Source: Dulcicalothrix desertica PCC 7102
Lineage (GTDB): Bacteria; Cyanobacteriota; Cyanobacteriia; Cyanobacteriales; Nostocaceae
Length of the DNA stretch: 64,000 bases
Direction of reading: 5' to 3'
NCBI RefSeq assembly: GCF_003991905.1
Contig: NZ_RSCL01000016.1
Coordinates: 186,001-250,000 of the forward strand
Shown here: positions 44,417 through 54,561 of the stretch, one piece after another
Numbering within the stretch: the first letter of the stretch is position 1
Layout: the number at the start of each line of letters is the position of its first letter
The notes under the pieces: model-generated
The model's database searches: none
What the model saw: the letters and a program-made list of their open reading frames with translations, nothing else
Told to the model about the DNA's origin: nothing
Program-made: the position numbers and the translations under genes

Positions 44417-45799
44417 ATGTTCGCAGTCACACGCCAGTTTATCCTAATGTCGCCTTCTGTTATAACCGTAGAAACAAAAGAAGACGTTTCGCTTTCTTTA
44501 GTTATTAACCAGATAAGTTCTGGTATCTCCTTACAGGGTCGCATACTCGTACCAGGTGATAAGTCTATATCTCATCGTGCCCTAATGTTGGGTGCTTTGG
44601 CACAAGGAGAAACGAAAATTCAAGGTTTACTTCTCGGAGAAGACCCTCGCAGCACTGCGAGTTGCTTTCAAGCGATGGGGGCAAAAATTTCTCCGCTTAA
44701 TAGTGAGATGGTAACAGTAACAGGTATTGGGCTTGGTAACTTGCTTGAACCCATTGATATTCTCAATGCTGGCAACTCAGGTACGACGTTACGATTGATG
44801 CTGGGCATTCTAGCTTCGCACCCAGCCCGATTTTTTACTGTTACTGGCGATAGCTCACTACGTGTACGTCCCATGTCGCGCGTTGTTAAACCTTTGCAAC
44901 AAATGGAGGCGCAAATTTGGGGACGAAAAGATAATTCGCTTGCTCCCCTGGCTATACAAGGAAAGGTACTCAAACCAATTCACTATCATTCGCCAATTGC
45001 CAGTGCCCAAGTCAAATCCTGCATTTTATTAGCTGGATTAATGACAGATGGCAAAACAACCGTTACTGAACCCGCAATCTCGCGTGACCACAGCGAACGG
45101 ATGTTACGTGCCTTCGGCGCCGACTTAGAAGTTGACCCTGATTCTAAAAGTGTAACTGTCACAGGCGGAAAATCGCTACATGGTCAAAACGTAATTGTAC
45201 CAGGTGATATTAGTTCAGCGGCTTTTTGGCTCGTCGCTGGAGCCATTGTTCCTAATTCCGAATTGGTAATTGAAAACGTCGGTGTGAATCCAACTCGTAC
45301 AGGAGTATTAGAAGCATTAGAAATGATGGGCGCCGACATTGAGTTACAAAACCAACGTGAAGTGGCAGGGGAACCAGTAGCCGATTTGCGCGTGCGTACT
45401 AGTAAATTAAAGAGTTGTACTATCTCAGGAGATATAATTCCTCGGTTGATTGACGAAATTCCAATTTTAGCAGTAGCAGCCGTATTTGCTGAAGGTACAA
45501 CAATAATAAAAGACGCGGAAGAACTGCGAGTCAAAGAAAGCGACCGTATCGCTGTAATGGCACAGCAATTAACTAAAATGGGCGCCAAAGTTACAGAACT
45601 TCCCGACGGTATGGAAATAACTGGTGGAACACCATTAACAGGGTCAGATGTAGATAGTCATACAGACCACCGCATCGCCATGAGTTTAGCAATAGCTGCA
45701 CTCAACGCCAAAGGAACTACAACAGTAAACCGTGCGGAAGCTGCAAGTATTTCGTACCCTGACTTTACGAATACCCTGCAAAAAATCATAGTCAGCTAA
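44417..45799 (+). CDS. aroA: 3-phosphoshikimate 1-carboxyvinyltransferase (EPSP synthase)
   Basis: Step six of the shikimate pathway: shikimate-3-phosphate plus PEP to EPSP. The 460 residues contain [20 protein letters not shown] near 43-62, [47 protein letters not shown] and [14 protein letters not shown]. The LMLG pattern resembles class II EPSP synthases. An internal ATG at 44447 is an alternative start; 44417 is preceded by AGGA at short distance. The stop codon stands 3 bases before a GGCAACGGAT element. Confidence 0.95.
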   Translation: MFAVTRQFILMSPSVITVETKEDVSLSLVINQISSGISLQGRILVPGDKSISHRALMLGALAQGETKIQGLLLGEDPRSTASCFQAMGAKISPLNSEMVTVTGIGLGNLLEPIDILNAGNSGTTLRLMLGILASHPARFFTVTGDSSLRVRPMSRVVKPLQQMEAQIWGRKDNSLAPLAIQGKVLKPIHYHSPIASAQVKSCILLAGLMTDGKTTVTEPAISRDHSERMLRAFGADLEVDPDSKSVTVTGGKSLHGQNVIVPGDISSAAFWLVAGAIVPNSELVIENVGVNPTRTGVLEALEMMGADIELQNQREVAGEPVADLRVRTSKLKSCTISGDIIPRLIDEIPILAVAAVFAEGTTIIKDAEELRVKESDRIAVMAQQLTKMGAKVTELPDGMEITGGTPLTGSDVDSHTDHRIAMSLAIAALNAKGTTTVNRAEAASISYPDFTNTLQKIIVS

Positions 45800-45801
45800 C
45801 T

Positions 45802-45898
45802 GGCAACGGATTATGAACGGATGTAACGGATAATTAATGTAACGGATAATTAATGTAACGGATAATTCGTTTATTGTTACAACGTCTTTCATCATTTA
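45802..45898. repeat. GGCAACGGAT element with internal GTAACGGATAATTAAT tandem
   Basis: It begins GGCAACGGATTATGAACGG, contains two to three copies of the 16-base unit GTAACGGATAATTAAT, and ends TTGTTACAACGTCTTTCATC. The copy at 47645-47710 has the same start and end. Both begin at, or just after, a gene's stop codon. Confidence 0.85.
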
Positions 45899-45939
45899 TA
45901 CTCCAAAATTTATACTGCAAACGGGTAAAATATGGACTT

Positions 45940-45965
45940 ATGTCATGCTGAGGAACGAAGCATCT
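45940..45965. repeat. Single copy of the TGTCATGCTGAGGAACGAAG repeat
   Basis: TGTCATGCTGAGGAACGAAG followed by CATCT, matching the units at 1281-1430. Confidence 0.8.
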
Positions 45966-45973
45966 AAAAAATC

Positions 45974-47659
45974 TTGACTTTGTTTAAAAGTAAAGTTCTA
46001 ACCCGTTTTGAGTATAACGTCACAAATACAGTGATAAAAATGTTACCCAAATTGCATAATAATCCTGGTTTACGTTTAGCCAGTGGTGCAGCACTCACAT
46101 TTTTCATAATTTGTTCAATATTAAACTTACACCGTTACTGGAGTTATTACGCTTCATTTGACCAAGGATTATTTAATCAATTATTTTGGAACAGCGTTCA
46201 CGGGAATTTCTTTGAAAGTTCACTATCATCAACACTTTCAACCAACGTCGTTCATGCTCAAAAGGCGCCTGAAGTATTTTACAGTCATTTCGGACAACAT
46301 TTTAATCCGATTTTTGTACTATGGATGCCAATTTATGCAGTATTTCCTTGCAATGAAACATTAATTATTTTACAAGTTTTATTTGTAACAATTGCGGGCT
46401 TAGTATTATACGCATTAGCGCGACACTATTTACAACCAATGCTCGCAGCAATGATAACGGTAAGCTTTTATTGTACAACCACTGTAAACGCTCCCATCTT
46501 AGCCAACTTTCATGATATCAGCGCGGCGCCGTTATTACTATTTGCTGTCTTATTGGCAATGGAAAAGCAGAAATGGCGGTTATTTTTTATATGTGCCATT
46601 TTACTACTCGCAGTTCGCCAAGATGTAGGGATATCCTTATTTAGTATTGGTTTTTATATGCTTGTGAGCAGACGCTTTCCCCGTATGGGTTTAGTAATAT
46701 GTTTTCTTAGTATTGGTTATATACTGCTAGTCACCCAATATATCATGCCACAATTTTCTGCTGATGTTGCTCGAAGAATGACAATAGAAAGATTTGGGCA
46801 ATTTACTACAAATGCAGAAGCATCTACAGTAGATATAATTTTGGCTATTTTAACTAACCCAATGCGATTATTAGGAGAACTATTTCGTGGTTTTCCAAGT
46901 AAATTGGGCTATATAGTTGTTCATAGTTTAGCTTTAGGCATAATACCAGCTTTATCAAGTGCTACTTGGGCAACCGCAGGTTTTCCTTTACTTTACTTAT
47001 TTTTGCAGCGAGCGAGTAACGCTTTAAAAATTTCGATTCGCTACGCCATGCCTGTTGTACCAGGCATATTCTACGGAGCAATTATTTGGTGGTCAACAAG
47101 GCAAAATTTATATAAACAAGCCAAAATTCGGCGCTTGTGGAAAACTTGCATTATTTTATCATTAATAGTATCAATATTAGGAAATCAAAACAGCGTTTTT
47201 TATTTTCTAATCCCAGATTCAATTAGCCCATTAGTATACATATCAATTCCAGAACAATGGAATCACATCCATCAGTTCCAACCTTTGCTTAAGCAAATAC
47301 CCGCAAACGCTAGTGTATCAGCTACTACTGAACTTATTCCCAAACTATCCAACCGTCGAGAAATCGTCCGTTTATCAGAATTACGATTAATCAACGACGC
47401 ACGACAAACCATTACAGTAGAGTACATCATTGCTGACATTTGGAGGCGCCAAAAATATCAAATCGCAAAAAAACGCCCATTATTAGAAGATTTTTTCCAA
47501 TTCATCGACGAGGTTACTAATAATCAACAATATGGAATAATTGGTTTTGCTTCGGGAGTGATTCTACTTAAAAAATCCACTATCTCCAATCCCCAAGCAA
47601 CTAGCGCTTGGTTGAATTTTCGTAAGAAGTCAGAAGTGGTTAGTGGCAACGGATTATGA
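45974..47659 (+). CDS. DUF2079 family polytopic membrane protein
   Basis: About 561 residues with roughly ten transmembrane helices. N-terminal signature HRYWSYYASFDQGLFNQLFW is typical of DUF2079, which is related to GT-C type glycosyltransferases; the function is unproven. TTG at 45974 is the first start, and the ATG at 46040 (MLPKLHNNPGLRLAS) is the alternative I consider at least as likely. The last four codons (GNGL) and the TGA stop come from the GGCAACGGATTATGA repeat, so the C-terminus has been altered by the element. Confidence 0.85.
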   Translation: MTLFKSKVLTRFEYNVTNTVIKMLPKLHNNPGLRLASGAALTFFIICSILNLHRYWSYYASFDQGLFNQLFWNSVHGNFFESSLSSTLSTNVVHAQKAPEVFYSHFGQHFNPIFVLWMPIYAVFPCNETLIILQVLFVTIAGLVLYALARHYLQPMLAAMITVSFYCTTTVNAPILANFHDISAAPLLLFAVLLAMEKQKWRLFFICAILLLAVRQDVGISLFSIGFYMLVSRRFPRMGLVICFLSIGYILLVTQYIMPQFSADVARRMTIERFGQFTTNAEASTVDIILAILTNPMRLLGELFRGFPSKLGYIVVHSLALGIIPALSSATWATAGFPLLYLFLQRASNALKISIRYAMPVVPGIFYGAIIWWSTRQNLYKQAKIRRLWKTCIILSLIVSILGNQNSVFYFLIPDSISPLVYISIPEQWNHIHQFQPLLKQIPANASVSATTELIPKLSNRREIVRLSELRLINDARQTITVEYIIADIWRRQKYQIAKKRPLLEDFFQFIDEVTNNQQYGIIGFASGVILLKKSTISNPQATSAWLNFRKKSEVVSGNGL

Positions 47660-47710
47660 ACGGATGTAACGGATAGTTAATTTCTTGTTACAAAATTTTT
47701 CATCTTTCAA
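47645..47710. repeat. GGCAACGGAT element overlapping the end of the DUF2079 gene
   Basis: GGCAACGGATTATGAACGG begins inside the coding region, and the element's TGA (47657-47659) is the stop codon. It ends with TTGTTACAAAATTTTTCATC, as in the 45802-45898 copy. Confidence 0.85.
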
Positions 47711-47751
47711 CGTGACGTGGCTTGATATCTCTGATGGAACTTTGCTCATAG

Positions 47752-48357
47752 TTAAAAGCGGTAATTACGATTTTTTACCCACAAGCTAAGTGGAATTGCG
47801 TTACCTTGGGTATCAACTTTTGCTTCTACTACAAAAGGTTGTGGTTGTCCTGGTTTTACTTGTTGCGCTTGAGTTATATCTTTGTTGATTTTGTCTCGTT
47901 GGTCTTCGGGTAGGTAGTAGGTTTCTAGGTTGTAATTGACTGAGTTGTATTGAGAAAAGCCTTTAATGGCTACTTGGTTCGGCGCCAATGATGTAGGTTT
48001 TTCTGTACTAATACGTATAGGTTTCCAGGGTGAAGGCGCCGCTTGTTGTGATAGTTTTTGCTCTTGCAATGTTAAGTAAATAGTTGTGTTTTGGGCAATT
48101 GGAGCATATTTTTTGTCTTGACCAGGTGCTTTTTTAACTACTTCATCCCAACCTGGAAGTTTCTTTAAATTGTCTTGACGGGAAATATCGTAACTAAGGG
48201 TTTGTGAATAACCACGTAGTAGGTCGTAGGGGTCTACTGGTAAGGTTTGTAATACTACCGTTTTACCTGTTATGTGAGTGTATACTGCTTGTGCTGGGAT
48301 GGAGAGGATAAAGGCTGTTTGGATAAGAAGGGGTACTGCAAATCGCCAAATTTTCAT
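47752..48357 (-). CDS. GDYXXLXY domain protein
   Basis: A 201-residue exported or membrane-anchored protein with an N-terminal hydrophobic segment (FAVPLLIQTAFILSIPAQAV). The family motif appears as VDPYDLLRGYSQTLSYDIS near residue 42; the rest is beta-rich. The start lies 6 bases beyond the stop of the DUF2157 gene upstream, a pairing known in bacteria where both genes form one operon. Function is unknown. Confidence 0.88.
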   Translation of the reverse strand: MKIWRFAVPLLIQTAFILSIPAQAVYTHITGKTVVLQTLPVDPYDLLRGYSQTLSYDISRQDNLKKLPGWDEVVKKAPGQDKKYAPIAQNTTIYLTLQEQKLSQQAAPSPWKPIRISTEKPTSLAPNQVAIKGFSQYNSVNYNLETYYLPEDQRDKINKDITQAQQVKPGQPQPFVVEAKVDTQGNAIPLSLWVKNRNYRF

Positions 48358-48363
48358 AATGTG

Positions 48364-49776
48364 TTACGGATTGGGGTTTTGTGTAATATTGCTTGTGCGA
48401 CGTTCAAACCAAATTCCGGCGCCAATTACTGCGACACCACATAAAATAAATACAAATGATTTAAATAGTAATTGAGTATCGTACTCTAACATGCGGCTAA
48501 TAATTTGCAATGTTAGTAATATAATTCCACCCCAATAGGCGCCTCTTTTTCCTAATTCCAGTGCTTCCTTAATTAAACAACAAGCTAATACAGCTAAAAG
48601 CAGATTGAAAGTAAAAATAGAAATTGCAGGAGCTATAACGCGGAAGTGATGTAAAACAATAACTGTACTACTTAAAAGAATGAAGCAGCCAACAAAAATA
48701 TTAGTAGCTTCAATTCGAGTATTTTGTCTAGGACGTAATAAGTTCCACCACTGGCATATTGCAATGAGCGTAAAAATAACTACATCGATTACAGGGAACC
48801 AAGCTTGTATAGAGTTAGAGGCATTAGCTTGATAATTGGACTCCCATTGCCAGCGGAAGGAGTAGATATAGAAATTGATAGCAAAAAATACAAAAGTTAA
48901 CGTGCGTGCGGTTGGTTGAAATCGTGGTGAGTTTGAATTTAAGAAAGAAAATGGAGAGTCGCTGTAACTCCACAATAATGCAGGTGGTATGGCTAGTGCA
49001 GCTAATCCAGCCCAAAACGGTATATTTGAATAGATTAAGTCAAATGAACGTAGATTAAATTGTAAGTTTATAACTATCGCAATTACACTTAATCTAAAAA
49101 TCCATCGTGAACGGCATAAATAAGCCAAAGGTACAAATACCATAGCTAAAATCAGGGGCATGTGTCGTATCATTACATGTCCCCAACTTTGATATTTTTC
49201 CCAATAGTAGACTTCGGAAAGTCCTGTCCAGTAACCAATTTGTAATAGTATTAGGGCAAGTACGGCAAGCGTTGTGATATGTAAGCTACACGCCATCAGT
49301 ACAACGGCTAAACCCCAAGCTAAATAAAGCTGATATGGAGAACCACCAATGTGGAACATTTGCGCTAGTAGTCCCATATTGGCGCCTATTAGCAAGTTAC
49401 CCAAAAGTATCAAACCTGTCCCGAATGTACGCTTGCGTCGTTGGGTTCTTCTTGCTGTAATAGAAGTGGGCAACGGTTGGCGCCACAAGTAGAAACCAGA
49501 AATATTGGTAGCTAAAAATAAAGTTAGTAATAATACTAATTTGATTTCGCGCGATAAAACTTGCCAATTAGCAGCTACAAAGGTAATTACACCCAAAGCA
49601 AGTAATACGGCGCCTAAACCAATTAGTATAAAAACGAAACTGTCGCGTCCCTCAGCTTCGAGATTATTAAATTCATACCTGGTAGCAAGTTGTTCGTGTA
49701 AATGCTCGTCAATCAACCCTTCATCACGCCAAAGCTGCGCTTCCGCACGCAACTTACGCTTAAAATTATCAATCAT
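48364..49776 (-). CDS. DUF2157 multi-pass membrane protein
   Basis: A 470-residue membrane protein. The N-terminal cytosolic part carries the DUF2157 pattern (RAEAQLWRDEGLIDEHLHEQL), followed by about 12 transmembrane helices beginning with FVFILIGLGAVLLALGVITF. It forms an operon with the GDYXXLXY gene downstream. Confidence 0.9.
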   Translation of the reverse strand: MIDNFKRKLRAEAQLWRDEGLIDEHLHEQLATRYEFNNLEAEGRDSFVFILIGLGAVLLALGVITFVAANWQVLSREIKLVLLLTLFLATNISGFYLWRQPLPTSITARRTQRRKRTFGTGLILLGNLLIGANMGLLAQMFHIGGSPYQLYLAWGLAVVLMACSLHITTLAVLALILLQIGYWTGLSEVYYWEKYQSWGHVMIRHMPLILAMVFVPLAYLCRSRWIFRLSVIAIVINLQFNLRSFDLIYSNIPFWAGLAALAIPPALLWSYSDSPFSFLNSNSPRFQPTARTLTFVFFAINFYIYSFRWQWESNYQANASNSIQAWFPVIDVVIFTLIAICQWWNLLRPRQNTRIEATNIFVGCFILLSSTVIVLHHFRVIAPAISIFTFNLLLAVLACCLIKEALELGKRGAYWGGIILLTLQIISRMLEYDTQLLFKSFVFILCGVAVIGAGIWFERRTSNITQNPNP

Positions 49777-49895
49777 GCTAGCTTCACTCCAACGCTGTTG
49801 AAAAATTTAACAGCTTATATTTGACAGTATGAAGCCTGCTAGATTTTTAACCAAGCTGTAATGTGACAGTTTAAATTGTTAGTTGAATTTATAAA

Positions 49896-51950
49896 TTAAT
49901 TTGCTGCTGCTTCTTGATAGATAATTTCTTGGAATTGAATTACGTCTTTTTGTGGGTCAGATAAGCTAACCTTGACAAGTAACTCTTCTCCCAAAGTCAC
50001 TGGACGCTTGAAGAACATTGGTAACTGTAGACCTAAATCTTCAATTAAAATCAGTGCTAAACCGCTATCTTCGCGTAACCACATTAATACAGTAACTTCC
50101 CAAATTTCATCTGGGTTACGGCGTAAATACTCAAGTGCCCAGTAGCGATTGGTTTGCCGCTCTACCATTGTGACTTCTTGAGTAATTGTAGTCACCATTA
50201 TCATTACTTCTCTAAGCTGGTCTGCGGTGAAAGGCAATACTTCCCCGCGTAAATGCGCTTTTAATTGGAAGTGGGTAAGTAAATCACTATAACGGCGAAT
50301 TGGAGAAGTTGCTTGTGTGTAAGTATCTAAACCTAGACCTGCGTGACGAACTGGGGTAATACTCATTTCACTTTTAGGCATACACCGACGCATTGCACAA
50401 GCGCGCACAAACCCCGCAGGCAATAATATTAATTCTTCTTCTGGTGGTAATTCTGGCTGAGGCTGACCACGGAAAGGTAAAGGTATATTATTTTCTTTTC
50501 CATATCGAGCGGCTACTTCCCCAGCAACAATCATCATTTCAGCAACAAGCCGACGCGAGGGAGAATCATCTAATAAATCGATGCTAACTTCATCTCCTTT
50601 CACTTTAATCATCGCTTCGGGCATATTAATACTTATTGCCCCTTGAGCATAACGCCATGCTTTGCGTTTCTCTGCTGCATCAGCTATGTCTTTAATTTCC
50701 GGTTCTGCTTGAACGCCTAATTGCAACATTTCGTCAACATCTTCGTAGGTAAGACGATATGTTGGCTTAATCAAGCTAGCGTGAATACAGTAATCTACAA
50801 CGGCGCCTGCTTCATCCAAAATAATTCCAAAGCTCAAAGCGCAACATTCTCTACCTTGAACCAAACTCATTGGTCCAGTGGCTAATAATTCGGGGAACAT
50901 TGGCACCATCCCCGTAGGTAAATATACGGTGCTGCCACGCCTGCGTGCTTCTAAATCTAACTCATCTTCTGGCATCAACCAGCGTGTTGGGTCAGCAATG
51001 TGAACCCAAACACGTTCACGTCCGTCTGGTAATCGTTCCCAACTCAAACCATCATCAATCTCGGTGGTACTCTCATCATCAATGGTGTACACCTTCAGAT
51101 GCGTTAAATTCAGACGGTCGATATCTTTATCTGGTGGGATAAAATCCAAACGCTGCTGCGCCACTTCTATTACCTTTGTAGGGAACTGGATTGGAATTGA
51201 CGAACGACGCAAAAATAGGTTCTCATGGGGACTCCATAAACCTAGGTCGATAAGAAGTTGAAAAGCTGCTTGGGGTGTAGCAGGGCGCCCCAATAAATTC
51301 ATTGTTTCTAATACTGGCGCACTAGGAGGATAAGCGCGCGCAACAGTTTCATAAGTTACACCTGCTTTAGTAGTGTCAGCAAGTAGCGCTGCGTATTTTT
51401 CTAAAGCTTCAATACGATGACGGTCATGTCGCTGCCACTCAACAGGTTCTTTGTTAAGTGCTTTATCAACTCGGTCTAAAAATTCTTGCTGTCCTCTAAC
51501 TTTGAGAGCTTCTACTTCCAATTGATGCTTACGCTCTGCTACCTGTGTAGTAGTTCGAGGTTCATAGGCATCTCCTTTCTGCTTAAAGTAAGTTTTGTCG
51601 TCCGACAATAACCAATAAGCAGCATAACATTGAGAAGGTAAAGATTCTGAAAACAGCAGTTCCGCCATTTGAAGAGGGGTAACAACTTCGCCATCTTCAA
51701 CGAGTAGTTCCCAAGCGACCTCAAGACTTGATGGGTCTAAGTAACCATTAACTTCTTGTAAAAACTTTGGTATTTGTGACGGTTGAAAAGTTTCCCCAGT
51801 CACTGTATAAGTAATTTGCCGAGGGGCAAGGCTGTGGGGTTGACCTCGTTCGTCGATTACAAAAACACGGGTTTTACCATCTGGTCGGTCAACCACCCCC
51901 AGACGTCGTTCTGCTCCAACCCGAAATTCTACTAGCGTCCCCTTCTCCAC
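49896..51950 (-). CDS. RNase II/RNase R family 3'-5' exoribonuclease
   Basis: A 684-residue exoribonuclease that degrades RNA from the 3' end. N-terminal cold-shock-like part (VEFRVGAERRLGVVDRPDGK), then the RNB catalytic domain with the acidic cluster TIDDESTTEIDDGLSWE and VWVHIADPTRWLMPEDELD, YLPTGMVPMFPELL, and near the end SPIRRYSDLLTHFQLKAHL. The C-terminal S1 region is short. The ATG at 51950 is followed by MEKGTLVEFRVG, a usual start. It lies downstream of rpsR and rpmG, as in other cyanobacteria. Confidence 0.93.
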   Translation of the reverse strand: MEKGTLVEFRVGAERRLGVVDRPDGKTRVFVIDERGQPHSLAPRQITYTVTGETFQPSQIPKFLQEVNGYLDPSSLEVAWELLVEDGEVVTPLQMAELLFSESLPSQCYAAYWLLSDDKTYFKQKGDAYEPRTTTQVAERKHQLEVEALKVRGQQEFLDRVDKALNKEPVEWQRHDRHRIEALEKYAALLADTTKAGVTYETVARAYPPSAPVLETMNLLGRPATPQAAFQLLIDLGLWSPHENLFLRRSSIPIQFPTKVIEVAQQRLDFIPPDKDIDRLNLTHLKVYTIDDESTTEIDDGLSWERLPDGRERVWVHIADPTRWLMPEDELDLEARRRGSTVYLPTGMVPMFPELLATGPMSLVQGRECCALSFGIILDEAGAVVDYCIHASLIKPTYRLTYEDVDEMLQLGVQAEPEIKDIADAAEKRKAWRYAQGAISINMPEAMIKVKGDEVSIDLLDDSPSRRLVAEMMIVAGEVAARYGKENNIPLPFRGQPQPELPPEEELILLPAGFVRACAMRRCMPKSEMSITPVRHAGLGLDTYTQATSPIRRYSDLLTHFQLKAHLRGEVLPFTADQLREVMIMVTTITQEVTMVERQTNRYWALEYLRRNPDEIWEVTVLMWLREDSGLALILIEDLGLQLPMFFKRPVTLGEELLVKVSLSDPQKDVIQFQEIIYQEAAAN

Positions 51951-51959
51951 AAGCCTTAT

Positions 51960-52203
51960 AAATTTTAGATTTTAGATTTTAAGATTTTAGATTGGATTTT
52001 TGGATTATATAGCCTGTATGTAATTCAAAAATTCCATTCATATTTTTTCAGATTTTAACTTTTCAGGTATAAAATATGCCTGAATCTTGACGCTCGATTA
52101 TAGATTTTGGAATTGTTTCAGATTTTTGGGTGTATTTAAAATCCATTCATTGTCGGAGACAAATTCATCCATTGTCGAAGACAAATCCAAAATCCAAAAT
52201 CCA
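51960..52203. repeat. ATTTTAGATTTTAGATT and TCCATTCATTGTCGGAGACA direct repeats
   Basis: Tandem ATTTTAGATTTTAAGATTTTAGATT units at 51963-51990, and at 52143-52203 two copies of ATCCATTCATTGTCG(G/A)GACAAAT-type units followed by CCAAAATCCAAAATCC. No gene is present in the spacer between rpsR and the RNase gene. Confidence 0.75.
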
Positions 52204-52204
52204 T

Positions 52205-52420
52205 TTAGCCTTCTGCGTTAATGAACGGCAATAAAGCCATAATTCGCGCGCGTTTGATAGATAACGTCAAATCACGCTGCTGTTTTGCAGTCAGTCCAGT
52301 TATACGACGTGGAAGGATTTTGCCACGCTCGGTAACAAACTTACGTAGCAAATCAACATCTTTATAATCGATTGGTTCACCGGGTTTAATCGGTGACAGA
52401 CGGCGACGATAGTAACTCAT
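52205..52420 (-). CDS. rpsR: 30S ribosomal protein S18
   Basis: 71 residues starting [20 protein letters not shown], then [20 protein letters not shown] and [20 protein letters not shown]. Component of the small ribosomal subunit platform, bound with S6. The gene lies 16 bases after rpmG on the same strand, forming the usual rpmG-rpsR operon. Confidence 0.98.
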   Translation of the reverse strand: MSYYRRRLSPIKPGEPIDYKDVDLLRKFVTERGKILPRRITGLTAKQQRDLTLSIKRARIMALLPFINAEG

Positions 52421-52436
52421 TCCTACAAAATGTCCT

Positions 52437-52631
52437 CTACTTAATCTCTTTGTGAGTCGTGTGCTTGTTACAGTGCGTACAGAACTTACTTAGTTCTAGA
52501 CGGTTGGTTGTATTGCGACGATTTTTGGTCGTAGTATAACGCGATACACCAGGGGAACGTTTGTCAGAATTTGACCTACATTCAGTACATTCGAGTGTCA
52601 CTACAATACGGACACCTTTGCTCTTAGCCAT
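52437..52631 (-). CDS. rpmG: 50S ribosomal protein L33
   Basis: 64 residues, [37 protein letters not shown] and [14 protein letters not shown]. It has two CxxC pairs, the zinc-binding form of L33. First gene of the operon with rpsR. Confidence 0.98.
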   Translation of the reverse strand: MAKSKGVRIVVTLECTECRSNSDKRSPGVSRYTTTKNRRNTTNRLELSKFCTHCNKHTTHKEIK

Positions 52632-52679
52632 AATTGTTCATTCCCTAGGTAAAGCTTGAAGAGAATTTAACACAAACTC

Positions 52680-53240
52680 CTATAATCGCACATTGCGCCG
52701 CGTTTTTTCAACTAGTCGCTTTAATTTTAAGTCAAGCGAATAGCCGCGACGCGACGAGACAACCATAGTACTAGCATAGCGGTCATGCAGTGCTTGTTGC
52801 CATTGAGTATCCGAAAACGCCGTACAGCAATCAATAGCCAGAGGAATTACTAGCAGTATAGCAGTCGGATTCCGAATAATATTACCCAAAGCAATCGACA
52901 CTAAAAGGGCGCCCAAGCCAATAATAGCTTCGCGTTTAAATAAAGATAGTAAATCAGGAATAATAGGTTTTCCCAATTCGAGTACCTTCAAGTCAAAAGC
53001 CCAGCGCCCTAAACTTTGACCTTTATTGTTGTAAACTACAACGACCCGTAAAATCAACCAAGCGAGAACAAAAACCAATATTTGAACAACTTGAACACCA
53101 ACATCACCACTACCAAACACCGAACTAACCAGCCAAGCACCCAGAAAATCAACGCTTAAAGCCATTGCGCGTCTAGCATAACCAGCTTTAGGGAAATATG
53201 GCTCGTCGTCATTAGGCTTGGAATACTTTGTAATGGTCAT
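52680..53240 (-). CDS. RDD family membrane protein
   Basis: 186 residues with three or four transmembrane helices. RDD pattern: RRAMALSVDFLGAWLVSSVF (Arg, Asp, Asp-type signature residues), and GQSLGRWAFDLKVLEL in the loop. RDD proteins are thought to be transport-related; no specific role is known. The gene is divergent from moeA. Confidence 0.88.
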   Translation of the reverse strand: MTITKYSKPNDDEPYFPKAGYARRAMALSVDFLGAWLVSSVFGSGDVGVQVVQILVFVLAWLILRVVVVYNNKGQSLGRWAFDLKVLELGKPIIPDLLSLFKREAIIGLGALLVSIALGNIIRNPTAILLVIPLAIDCCTAFSDTQWQQALHDRYASTMVVSSRRGYSLDLKLKRLVEKTRRNVRL

Positions 53241-53313
53241 AATAAAGGGAAAGGTAAAAATAGTGAAATAGTTATAGTTAGCTTGTTTATTTTATTTGAT
53301 TGAATTAATCGCC

Positions 53314-54561
53314 ATGCAGTCAGTCAACGAAGCCGAAGCAATTATATACAGCTTAGTGCAGCCTCTCGATAGTCAATTAGATACAGAAACTGTTGACTTA
53401 CTTGGAGCAACTGGACGCATTCTAGCAAAACCCATTACCAGTCCGAACGACTTCCCCCATTGGGATAATTCGGCGATGGACGGTTACGCAGTACGCTACG
53501 AGGATGTTTCTGACTGTAATGCTCTTAACCCTGCTGTACTCTCCATTATCGAAGAAATACCTGCTGGCTATCAACCCAAATCAACATTACAACCAGGACA
53601 AGCCGCGCGTATTTTTACAGGCGCCGTCATTCCACCAGGCACCGATACAATAGTCATGCAGGAAGTTACACAGCGTGAAAACAACCAAGTTTTCATCTTT
53701 GCGGCGCCTAAACCTAAAGAATTCATTAGAAAAAAAGCATCATATTATCAAGCAGGGAATGAATTATTACCCGCAGGAATAGTACTCAATGCCCCAGAAA
53801 TAGCTGTATTAGCTGCCGCGCAATGCAACCAGCTATGTGTTTACCGTAAAGTAAAAGTAGCGATATTATCAACTGGAGATGAATTAGTCACAGTAGATAA
53901 AACTTTACAACCAGGTCAAATAGTTGATTCCAACAACTACGCATTAATAGCTAACGTACAACAACTAGGCGCCGAAGCAATATCATATGGCATCGTGCCC
54001 GATGATGAAGAAATATTAAAAGCGACTATCGAAAAAGCCGTTAGTAAGAGTTCTGGTGGCGCCGATATTATCATCTCATCAGGTGGAGTATCAGTAGGCG
54101 AATACGACTATGTAGAAAAAATTTTAGAATTACTAGGTGGAAAACTTCACATTCGCAGCGTCGCAATGAAACCAGGTAAACCCCTAACAGTCGCAGCATT
54201 CCCTAACAATAAAATATACTTCGGCTTACCAGGAAACCCCGCATCAGCACTAGTAACATTTTGGCGATTTGTCCAACCAGTATTAAAAAAACTCTCTGGA
54301 CTCTCAGAAAATTGGCAACCCGCAATTATAAAAGCAAAAGCATCAACCGAACTACGTTCCGACGGCAAACGCGAAACATATATTTGGGGAAAATTAAAAC
54401 TTATAAATGGAGAATACGAATTTGAAATAGCAGGAGGCAACCAAGTCTCAGGAAACTTAATTAACCTAGCACAAACCAACGCTCTAGCAATTATACCAGA
54501 AGCAACAAAATCAATTTTGCCAGGACAACAAGTAAACGTATTAATCGTAGGAGCAAGTTAA
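53314..54561 (+). CDS. moeA: Molybdopterin molybdenumtransferase
   Basis: MoeA inserts molybdenum into adenylylated molybdopterin for molybdoenzymes such as nitrate reductase. From the ATG at 53314 (MQSVNEAEAIIYSLVQPL), 415 residues; a TTG at 53296 would add six. Motifs: PHWDNSAMDGYAVRYEDV, RIFTGAVIPPGTDTIVMQE, VAILSTGDELV, SSGGVSVGEYDYVEKIL and FGLPGNPASALVTFWRF. Length is normal. Confidence 0.95.
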   Translation: MQSVNEAEAIIYSLVQPLDSQLDTETVDLLGATGRILAKPITSPNDFPHWDNSAMDGYAVRYEDVSDCNALNPAVLSIIEEIPAGYQPKSTLQPGQAARIFTGAVIPPGTDTIVMQEVTQRENNQVFIFAAPKPKEFIRKKASYYQAGNELLPAGIVLNAPEIAVLAAAQCNQLCVYRKVKVAILSTGDELVTVDKTLQPGQIVDSNNYALIANVQQLGAEAISYGIVPDDEEILKATIEKAVSKSSGGADIIISSGGVSVGEYDYVEKILELLGGKLHIRSVAMKPGKPLTVAAFPNNKIYFGLPGNPASALVTFWRFVQPVLKKLSGLSENWQPAIIKAKASTELRSDGKRETYIWGKLKLINGEYEFEIAGGNQVSGNLINLAQTNALAIIPEATKSILPGQQVNVLIVGAS

